From assembly GCA_949987705.1 (NCBI GenBank), contig OX465284.1:112389163-112453162 (forward strand): 64,000 nucleotides of DNA, read 5' to 3'. Made by a program: the position numbers and the translations under genes. Shown in pieces: positions 41,434 through 52,200 of this stretch. This DNA is from Thereva unica (lineage: Eukaryota; Arthropoda; Insecta; Diptera; Therevidae). Numbering within the stretch: position 1 is the first letter of the stretch; every line of letters begins with the position of its first letter. Below the pieces are notes generated by a model that searched no databases, was not told the origin of the DNA, and saw nothing but the letters and a program-made list of their open reading frames with translations.

Positions 41434-41716
41434 CTATCTTTGTCCCTCCTATCTCTAGCACTCCCACTTCAATCTTAATTTTAATTCTACTTTCTTTCTA
41501 TTTTTTTTTTTTTTGCTCTGGAATTTTGACTATTTTCTTATTTTTGAATTTTTATTATTTTTTACTTTTTTATTACTTTTTATTATTTTTATCTTTCAAT
41601 TATTAAGTTTAATTTTAATTATATTTTAATTTTAATTTTGTTCCTTTTTTTTTTGTACTCTAAAAGATGTATATCTTGTGTACTTTAAAATCTATTAAAC
41701 TATTAAACTATTAAAC
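41434..41716 (+). repeat. 3' UTR and tail of the jockey-like element
   Basis: A T-rich 3' UTR that ends in three tandem TATTAAAC units (about 41692-41716). A short tandem repeat in place of poly(A) is a known ending for some non-LTR clades. Confidence 0.6.
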
Positions 41717-42196
41717 CTATAAAATGGCGCTGAACATCTCTGGGTACAACTTTTTAATTGACGTTTGAAAACTACTTTTCATATTCTTATCTCTTTAAAT
41801 AGACACTGAGTATTAACAGGTTGAAAGAATTCTATGGAACTGAACTTGTAAATAGGAGTGTTATTATTCAACGTCAAAACTTGACATCGGTATCCCCTCT
41901 ACTCTCGAACAGAACATGACATATTACGCTGATTGACTGACTGTCAGACAGTATTATCTCCTGAAAATATATGCATTCATCACAGCTAAATATAGAAAAA
42001 AACTTTCCAGGAAAAGAGGACAAAATTCACATCTGATTATGAATGATATACTAAGCTACCGTTGTTGATATTTTAAATATTTCTGCCGCTGGTTGAGGCT
42101 ATTTTAACGATGGATCAATGAAGAAAGAAAGTCGCTTGCAAACCATTGTGATAACCGTAGCCGGCGCATAATGTGGGTATGGTGGGTAGCAGTACC

Positions 42197-42514
42197 TGTG
42201 CCAAACGATTGGGAATCTCATTGAGAGTCGCAAAACTCCACCATGAAAGTAAGTGCTCAACTCAAGTGCTCGAAAAGTAAGTGCGCAACGTCAAAAACCC
42301 ACATCACTCGCTTATTTATATTCTCAATCACAATTCAATCAGTATTACTGCGAATCTTGTTGTGGTCAGATACTATGGAAGAGTGCGGTGCCCGTAAATG
42401 AATTTCGAATCACAATGCACGAGCGCTTGTATTTATCCATACACGAAATGTTAATGGGTATGGAATTGTAATTTCCCCGCATGCCTATAAAATTCCCAAT
42501 TGTTTTGGCGCACC
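42197..42514. mobile_element. MITE with GCGCCAAAACAATTGGGA ends, fuller copy
   Basis: The left end reads GTGCCAAACGATTGGGAAT and the right end reads ATTCCCAATTGTTTTGGCGC. These are imperfect inverted repeats about 318 bp apart. Its middle matches the copy at 793-985. Confidence 0.65.
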
Positions 42515-43110
42515 CTATATCATCACTCACGCCGTATCTTTAGATATGGTCCTGTACGGAGGGCGCTTAGTCTATATGTGGTAATCCACTTCTGCTGTTA
42601 GTCGACCTGTTAAACGCTGCGGCTTACACTGGCGATGCCTTAAGCAAGATTGAGCTAAACACACTCGCTCGCTCTAGGGCCCCCACGTTGGAAAGCATTC
42701 CTGCGGTGAAAGTTTCATTCAAATCTTGGCTTCCAACGATTGAGTCAGCATCGACAAAAGCCCGAACGTGTCCAAATACGCTTGGGGCGCTTAACTTTGG
42801 ACACTCGTAGTTTGAGTATCGGTCACCAATGTCCAATGCTGGAAGGTAAGAATTGTGTAGGCTCTAGATAGCTTCGTTCGATCTCATGCTGTAAACATGT
42901 TAAGGGCGACCGACGAATCGCTTTATTCAGAGACTGTCAAAAATGATGTCATCCGCGAGCCGGATCGAAACTACTCCTTTTGAGGGACGTAGCCTAAAAA
43001 TATTGGGATCCACAGAAGGGGACCGAGGATAGATCTCTACGGAACTCCACATGTTGTTCTGCACATCGTGGGCCTTTGTCGTTATCCTTGCTAGTCGGCC
43101 CTGCACTAAA
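42515..43110. repeat. Dispersed repeat C, second copy
   Basis: It shares ordered blocks with 27240-28440. The segment around 42888-42950 (AAGGGCGACCGACGAATCGC and flanks) also occurs, reversed, inside the element in VPS18 intron 7 (17958-18013), so these repeats exchange or share modules. Confidence 0.45.
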
Positions 43111-43255
43111 AACTATCAAAGAAACTTAAAACACTTTTGAGGTAAATTTCAATTTTATATTTTTAAAAAAATATTTATATTTTCTTTTCTTTTTAGATCA
43201 AAATTACAACACACACACAAACGTTTCAAATACATATTGGCACATCAATTTCCAG

Positions 43256-46200
43256 CTAACGATTCTTAGTAACAAGCCCAGCCGGCCCAGTTCCCAGCTT
43301 TACCTCAAGAGTCGTCCTCAACGGCTCAAATCCCAACTCCTCCTTCGGGATTCCAAACTTCTCCATCTTAGCTTCATACGTTGACAGCATATCATCATGC
43401 GCCTTACAAACTCTCGCCAGTTCATAGCGAAGATCATCAATAACCTCATTCTTCGACTGGAGCAAAATTTCAATCCTCTGCCTCACTCTTTCCGGCTCCA
43501 TACCAGACGCCTGCAGAGCTTCATTCAACACAGCCTCACGTTTCTCAGCCTCTTTCTCCAACATATTAACTTTCCGCTCAAGCAAAACATTCTTAAGTCC
43601 GGTTTTCTGCTGCAGCTCCAAAAGTGCCTCTTCGAACTTTCTCTTAAGCTGATCCCTTTCTTGGGTTAACGTGTCATTCCTCATGATCAGAGCCTCCGTT
43701 TCCCACTTAAGACCATTCAGCTCCTTCTCAGCCGCCTTGTACTTGGTCTTAATCCGAGCCAACTGCAGTCGATCCCGGTCGTAATGGTCAAGCTTCTTCT
43801 TAATTTCAACAAGTTCAGCACGAGCTTCCTTGAGAGGCTCTGACAACTTCTTGTTCTCAGCAATTGTTTCATTTGCAATTCGTTCATTCTTTTCTGATTG
43901 CTGACGAAGCTCCTCCATTTGCTCCTTCAGGCTGCTGATCAACGCTAGGTTATTGACTGTAATGTCGTTGTAGTAATTTTTCATTTCGTTGAAGGCTTTG
44001 TCGTGCGTCTCGATGAGCTTTGCGATTTGATTCGTTTTTCGTTCTTCGACTTCAAACATTTCCATGCGGTTTTTGATGTCCGCCTCTTTCTGCAGCGCGG
44101 CGAGTTTTCGTTCGTGTAGAATAAGCATGTCTTTCTGGTCAGCTTCGAAGCGGTGCCTTTCCTCACTGTAATGGAAACAAATTAGATTGTTATAACAGCG
44201 TTGCAGATTAAATGAAAAATTCATGCTTAATCACAAAAAAGTAACCACACAACCACATCTTCAGGGAGACTTCTGTTCTGTCCAAAAACCAATGTCCAAT
44301 GGCGATGGGTTCGAGTCGCGTACGCTAATGGATGTCCTGAGAGACTACCCGAGACCTCCTCCCTCATAACACGGCAGCATAAAACTTACGGCCTGCAACA
44401 ACACCAGATCCACATGTCTATATAAAGCTGTTGTAGGTAGAGTCGGGGAAGTTTACCCAGACGTCCGAATCGAGACAGCTAATGCCGGTGATATACCATT
44501 ACGTCCGAGAGCCAGAACATGGTTTCCAGCGGCTCCATTGGAAATCCTTACTATGCTGAAGCCCTTCAACCCCTCATGAACATCGATCACTGGAAGATTA
44601 TCAAAACGGAGCAGACTAACAGGGCCACAATGCTGCTCCTAAATCAAGAATGCCTGAACCAGCTTGAGCTGAAGGTCTACAAAACAGACATGGAAGCCGT
44701 AGTGAACCAAGCTGCTTTCACCAAGACCTCTGGCGATGAATCAGTAAACATGGAAACCGATGACGAAAGTGCAGCTCAGAGGGAAGTTGACGTATCGAAA
44801 GACTCCGAGCTGAGTAGAGCCGTCGGTAGCCTGTACACGGAGCGCCAACTCCTCAGCTCAGACATGGACGAAGTCACCTCCACCGACAAAGCAGCGGAGG
44901 TGGCTGTCGTCGAAGCGGGAAATGGTGCAGGTGATAAACAGATAAACCTTCACCATTGTAAAGCAGCATCCGCTGCGCTCCTGCTTCACCTGGAATCAGG
45001 TGAAGTCGATGTTGCCCTAGTCCAAGTGCCATGGATCGCTGGTGACAGGATCTGTGGCTTAAGGACACCTAAGTTTAATCTTTTCTACACCAAAGGTAAG
45101 GGAAAACCCAGAACACGTATTCTGGCCAAAAATAATATAAGCGCTTTTCTTCTCTTTCAATTTAGTGACGGGGACCTTAATGTGATCGACCTAGAGTTAA
45201 CCCAGAAGAAACTCAGGATGGCCTCTTTCTATCAGCCTACAATGAAGAGCGCCCTCTACCTCCTATAGTCTTTCAGGACTTGCTAAGGCATACCGATCCT
45301 ACCACGGTCCTGGTTATGGGAGGTGATGCAAATGCACAATGGGGCAGTACGGATTCCAATAATCGAGGTGAGGTTATTTTTAACTACCTACTTACGAAAC
45401 GCCAAGCTTGCTATTTGTACCAAAGGTAATGATTCCACTTTTGTTACCAAAAACAGAGAAGAAGTGCTGGACATCACCCATTTCTCATACTGCCACTCCG
45501 ACCGAATAGTGGTTTTGGAAGATCTTGAAGGAACATTCCTTTTCAGACCACAGATTTATAGAGTTCCACGGCAAGACTCTAACCCAACCACCTCTTCCAA
45601 AATAACAAACCTAAAAAGCCAAATTGGGGTTACTATATTAGACTAATCGCAAAGAACCTTGCTCCTAGGCCACCCTGTATTCCCAAAAACCGGGAGCAAC
45701 TCGACAGCATTGTGGACGTTTTCACAGAACAATGCACTTACCCCATTAATAAAGCTTGTCCGAACAGATTGCATAAAGAGGCTTCCAAACCCCCATGGTG
45801 GTCTCGCGAACTTGAAATACTCCGAAAAGAGTGTAGAAATGACGCAGACGCAGCAACAGCGCAACCTCCTGGAGCTGCTATAAGTCGAAGCTGAAGAGAT
45901 ACAAAATGGCAATAAGGAAGGCTAATCCTGGGCAGCAATATAGAGTCCTCGTCGGAAGTCTCAAGGCTACGTGTAAAATATTAACTACAGCGCCAACAAT
46001 GCTTAGTTGTTTACGCAAACATTGAACTGACTTCAGCAGAGAATTCCTTGAACTACTTATGGACATCAACTTCCCGAATAGTACTACGGGTGAGAGAGCT
46101 ATCACTATAAATCCTTCAGTCTCACCGTAGTCAAGGGGAACGACGCGTCACTGGTGTCTCTCATCCACCAAATGCTTACTGGGAAGATGGTAAGCTTGAT

Positions 46201-49200
46201 CTTAAGCGAGATTGGTCCGAAGAACCGTAAATAGAGGCACCGTGCAAGGAGTAGTACTTTCCCCGCTTCTATGGGTTGTAACTATGAACCAGCTGTTGGA
46301 CCACTTCACTATTGAGCCTCGGGGGTCAATATCTCTCAACTATAGTGAGAGTGCTGATCGGACACTGTCTAATAGGGACGCATGCGACTGCTTAGGTCTT
46401 GAGATAGGCGATTTTTGAATCCGGACGAGGAGGAAAGTGTACTACATATCTTCTGTCACTGCCCAGCCCTAAGCAGAAAGAAACTAACCACATTTGGTAA
46501 ACCCTTTCTAAGCAAGCTTGCAGAAATCTCGAAGATTGGAACTTCCTCGAGATGGTTTAGTGAAGAAACGACACTTTAACATCAGGTTTAAATTGGGATC
46601 ACTATGGCTTCACCTTTGGGCTTATATTTCTGGCCTAAGTGTATGAGGTTAAACCAACAGCTCAGCCATATCTAACCTAACCTATCCTAACCTAATCTAA
46701 CCTTACCTAACCAATCTTAAATAACCTTTTAGCGTGCTTTACAGGACACCTAGAGAACACTTTGTTGAATCTGTTTGTTTTTCTCTAAGTATCTTCAATC
46801 CTTGGCACCAAACTTTAAACCTAACTTTGATTTAATTTTACAGAACTGGATTGAAAGTTTCGGTTTTGACTTTCGGAGACATCACCTTTTGCGTCATCAT
46901 CAGCAATACTCATTCAATCTTCTCGGAAATGCAACAGATGTGATAAAATTTTACCTCTACTACCATCTGCTACAGAAATGGAAGCTTTTCTGGCTATAAA
47001 GCACTGCTATGTATTTCCGCAAAACCAGACTTGTCTGATCGGCTGATTCATTTTACACCTTACATCTTTCCACAGTGAGTATTTAGGAAATATTATAATA
47101 TTCAAGAATACAAAAATAGAGTTCATTACTATTTCTTTCAGCACCGCCCGGACGAAATATTTTGTTATTTATTCGACTGGTGAAGTAAAGAATTTTCCAT
47201 TAACAAAACTTGCAGTAAATCTGGTCTTGCTGCCCTGGAAATTTCATGGAAAAGCCATTTGAAAGGATATGGCATTCGGCATTCAGCTGTTCTGGTCCAT
47301 CATTGGTCTAAGCAACACTCACCTCGGTAAATCAAGGTAAGGCGTAATTTGCAGCAATAGGAGATTTCATGAGAATTGTTCACAATAAAGAGAATAAGAC
47401 TATAGTTCGTAGCATCCTACAGCAATGGGTCGTAATCCGGTAAACAATGGTAAATAAGGCAAATCTTTAGAGACAAGACTTATTATGCCTCGATAATAAA
47501 ACAGTATGTTCTTGCTGCTCCCAGTTCTAGAAAATTTAAATATCTCCAGTATTTCGACAAATACCAAAATCGGTTGAAACGTTGCAATCAGAAACAGCAG
47601 ATTAGACCATTGAACACACTTTTGTGACGACTCAATTAGTTCGGATATTCCTCTTGATTACCGATATTGGTATCAACTCTGAAAGAGCTAATCAGAGTAA
47701 TTATTCAAGCATCCCAAGCTCAAGTGAACGTTCACAAATCGCAATCTCCTCCGAACAATCCCATCCACTTCCACCTCGCAAAACGGCCAAGATCCTGTAA
47801 AATCAAATTAATACCAACCTTAAGCTCTGGCTGTGCTGCATTTTTAGCTGCTGAATCTGCAGCTCAGTTAGTTCGTCCTTCTCCCTCAGCTGGCGACGGA
47901 GCTCCCTCTTGTCCTTTAACAGCTCCTGTTCCTGTGCAGCGTGCTGCTCTTGGGCAATCTTCAGCTGTGTCATGGCCTCGGCATGCAGTTGACCAACTTT
48001 CGTTTGATTCTCATACTGTAGATGTTTCATTTGCTGGACAACGTGCTTTATATCAATTTCGGCCAGCTCCTGAGCCACCTCCACCTCTCGGTCCTTGTTA
48101 CGGATTGTTGCTTGAGATTCCTCTGCATGACGATGCCGATAGGGGTTGAAGTGGTGTGTAGGATTGAGTTGTATTTTTTTGGTTCATTGATCGGTCAGTT
48201 TCAAGTTACATTGGAGCGTTGCAATTAAATTTTAATTATTTTATTGTTACCTAATTGGTTCCTGGTAATCTCCCAGAATGTTCGTAGCTTGTCCCTTTCC
48301 AGCTGGAAGAAGTTTCGCTCCTCACGTTCACGTTCCATTTCAGCCTTGAGTCGATGTGCAAACGACTCGAGCTGGTCCCGAGTCATGGAGGCCGTGTCCA
48401 CTCCATCGATTAAGGCTATTTGATTTATGGTAAAGAGTGTTAATTATGGTTTCGAAACGAAAAGAGGAGTTTAAATTGATTTAAGGGATTTCTTGCATAA
48501 TTTATTAGTTTTTGTTGAGGTTTTTATGTCCTTGGTAAAGTTATCTAAAAAGTAGGTATAGGGTCACTTCAGACTGAGAGTTTTAGGAGAATCGATAAAG
48601 ACTCATGTGAGTCACTGACCTTGAGACCTTTTAGATATCCTTGAGATAAGATATATCTAGTGTTATTTCAAGATCCACCCAATGAATGACATCAGCAGTG
48701 AATAGTATTAGCGCAGTTTTCCTTGGGCTGACTGCAAGGGCTCTGGGTGAGAGTAGAATTCTACAAGGGCTGAAGCGTCATTTAAGAAGAAGCGTATGCT
48801 GGTTAAGCATGAGCATTTCTACTTTGCTATCCAAATATTTAAAGTGTCGAATAATTAAAATATCGACAAACACGTGATAAAATGTTATGAAAAGTGGCAT
48901 TAAAAGGGTATTTGTTAAAAGTCAATGAGTAGAACATTTCATCAATAAAAAATACGAAAAAATTCATGAAATTTACACTAAATGTCCTCACAGAAAAAAT
49001 CTCACCATATGAATGAATAACCATCAACAAGGACCCTATTTATACAACAACAAAAAAATAATGCAGTTTCAGTCTCTTTTCCGTTTTCATGTAGAAAAAT
49101 ATCGCGAGGACCAAAAAAACTGTCCGCTGCAAATGATAGCTGCCACCGTTAAATAGGGATGAACCGCAGATGTACACCTCCGACTACAAAATTCTGGCGG

Positions 49201-52200
49201 CTCCCCACTTATAGATGTCCTCTGGCTCTCTCTCTCTTCTACCGAATTAAATTGAATTGGTCCCGCCATCGTCCTGTGTATCCTGTGTGTGCCTTGTGTA
49301 TCAGTGTCATTGCCGTAGTAGCGATTTTTAAAAATATCAATAAATTTTGTATTAAATGTGGTGTTATGGCATAATTTGTGGTCTGTGGTGCCAAAAATCC
49401 CATTGACATGGAAATGATTTATAATTGGCCTTTATTTGTGCGGCGGCGAATGGGGTGGGGGGGCTTGGAGCCCAAGTTACACACACAGCCTCTGCCAAGG
49501 GCGCGCAGCGAATGTAGCTGATGCGATGCATAAATTTGAATAATGTGATAAAAAGGATAAAATCGCGGAACGCGGATCCTTAAATTTCTTATTATTATGA
49601 GATTCAATTGCACTTACTGCTTCCTTTGCCCTTTTTCGCTTTCTTTGGCGGCTGAAAAGATAAAAAAATGGGGGAGATTATTTAAAAATTTAGTCATCTA
49701 CATCTTAGGGGTAAAAAATTAAGCTAGTTTTTTTTCTTTTTGAAAGATATTGCACATTTCGGCAACAGTACAATGATTTATAGGCCTTAATTCCTCATTG
49801 CTGTTCCAAATGTCTACAATATTTCCTTTTAGAACATTGACATTTGGATTAGCTCGACCTCGAACTTTGATTTTTCTGCCGGTGTCCCCCAGGGAACAAT
49901 TCTGTCACCTCTGCTATTTACAATATAATCTTAATAAACGTTTGTCCCCTCCAACCTACTATACAACTTTATTGATGAAGGTAATTTGCATTACCCTTAC
50001 GCCGTTGATAATACTATACTCATTTTCCAGAACCTTCAACTCAACTTCAATCTATTTTTGTTGACTCAGTTTTGAAGAATTGGGTTGAGGTTTTTTTTTA
50101 CCATTCGAAAAAGGTAGTAATGGATGGTGCCAAATCTAAACCCTACATCATATCTCCCGGTGTTCCACAGGAGTCAAATATATTACATCCTGTGTTAGTA
50201 GGTAATGGGTAACTTGGGCCTGGGAACCAATGGGTACGGCTGGAAGGGGGATTAGGCCGAGTAGTAGATGATTCGTTATTCGCGGTGGTTCGATTAGATT
50301 CAGTCTTTACAGTGCAAAACTGCGCGATGCTTGTCTGATTGTGGGTGGTGAGTGCACGGTCTTTGTAGAGAGTAAGCTGCAATTAGTAATCGATGATTTC
50401 TGTAGGATAGCCTCGTAAAGGAAATTGATGAATATGAAGTTTGTGGGCTGGGTGTTCACAAGGAACCTCAAAAGTAGAGAACAACTTAATGAAGCTCTGA
50501 ACTCAATGAAAAGCAATTTCAAAATCATTCTATTCTTAATAGAAAAAATATGGAACCTCTCCGGAGAGCACTGCCCTCATTTTCAGATCACTCTTAAGAT
50601 CCAAAATTGAATATACCAGATCCCTCTCCTTCGATGAAACGAAAACCTTGTAAAAAAATGGTAACCATCTTGAATAATTACCTAAGAAAAAGGCCAAATT
50701 AATTTTTTCGCTTGTTATTAATTGTGAAATAAGAACTGTCAAATGGCATACTAGGAACGGCGCTAAATTAACAACGATAAAGTAACAGAGTTAAAAAGTA
50801 CCAAGGGCTTCCGTCTTTTCTGATTATCTAAGAAGCACGTCACTCCGCCCTTAAATGTTCCTTATTATATCACCAAATATCTGCCATTACTTAAAACCGG
50901 ACCAACTACATAACCCTTTGATAAATCTACCCCGAAAAATGCGCTAATACACAAAAAAAAACTGATTTTGCACTGTGGATAAAAATTTCAACAACTTTCA
51001 GATTTTTCATTTTTGTTTAAATTCTCTCCTCGTGACTTGAATCATTTTTCAAGTGTGGAAGCTGTTGTTGTTGTGCATTTTGTTGGTGGACATTTTGAAT
51101 AATTTCCCATCGTAAAGTATGCAATAAAGTCAGCAGCTGTTGCGAAATTGTTTTGGAAGCCGCCACGCTGCCATTGGAGAGCGAGAGCACAGGGCGGCCA
51201 CGCCAGTGCGCCCTTAATGAATGCTGCTGTAATTTGTTATATCGCGAATTTGAGCCTTCTCTTTTGATTATTGAGTTTAATATTTTTATAAATTAAATGC
51301 ACAACATTGACATGATACTTTGCCGGCGCTCTGCAGCGGAGGATAAGGGTCAGTTATGGTTTATTGTTTGATTAAGTAGTTGGTGTGGTGTTTTTGTGGG
51401 TGGTCTTTTAGTATTTCACTGATAGTTGCTTAAAGAAATTTAAAAACGTATATAAATAGGGGAGTAATAAACAGTTTTAAGTTCAATACGATTGATACGA
51501 TTGATTAAGAACGGTTTTCTTTCACATTTATCGTATAAAGCGCTTAAACCTGTGTGGTTACCAATATACGACCAAGCCACAGTCCAAGTTGATAGACAGT
51601 TCGTCCCATAAGTGGCCACCACTTGAAGCTCGGTCATTGGTGAAGCAAGTGGTGTCGTCAACGATGAGTTAGAGGGCCCGTTTTATAATTTGTCTAGCCA
51701 CGCGAGAAGTTTTCATTTTTTCTCTTAAGGTCCAATTACAATAAACGGATCGGAACTCAAGGGAATCCGAACTGTCAAAAAGGTTTTCTCAACATGCGTT
51801 TTCAACCTACGATTACGATGAACGGGTACAAACGGATTCGACCGCCGACCGGATTAATTTCATCGTTTGTTTATAAATTGCCGAATTGAGCTGTCAATAA
51901 TAAAACGTGATTGTATGTACGTAAAAACTTGCTTTTTCGATTAATATCCATTGTAGGTCTGTTCCAATAGAAAACCTGGCTGTCGTAGCCTGGGAAAAGT
52001 CAAAATGCCGAAAAGTGAAGGAAATCAAGACCTAAAAAAAAAAACCTAAAAATCACTTGTGTCTTCAAAATTCCTACTAATATTTTAATTGCGAAAGTAA
52101 CTCTGTCTGTCTCTCTGTTACGCTTTCACGTCTGAACCGCTGGATCGCATTTCTGTGAAAAGAGGGCTCAAAATTGGTAAAACTCGAAATGGTAGCACCG

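Noticed and set aside
43397..43669. Plus-strand frame
   Set aside because: Shadow of GAS8-2 exon 5.
46671..46712. Interstitial telomere
   Set aside because: Too short and too degenerate, and placed exactly after a retrotransposon 3' end, so an element tail is the simpler reading.
47667..48149. 160-codon plus-strand frame
   Set aside because: It is the shadow of GAS8-2 exon 4; the minus-strand translation is the conserved one.
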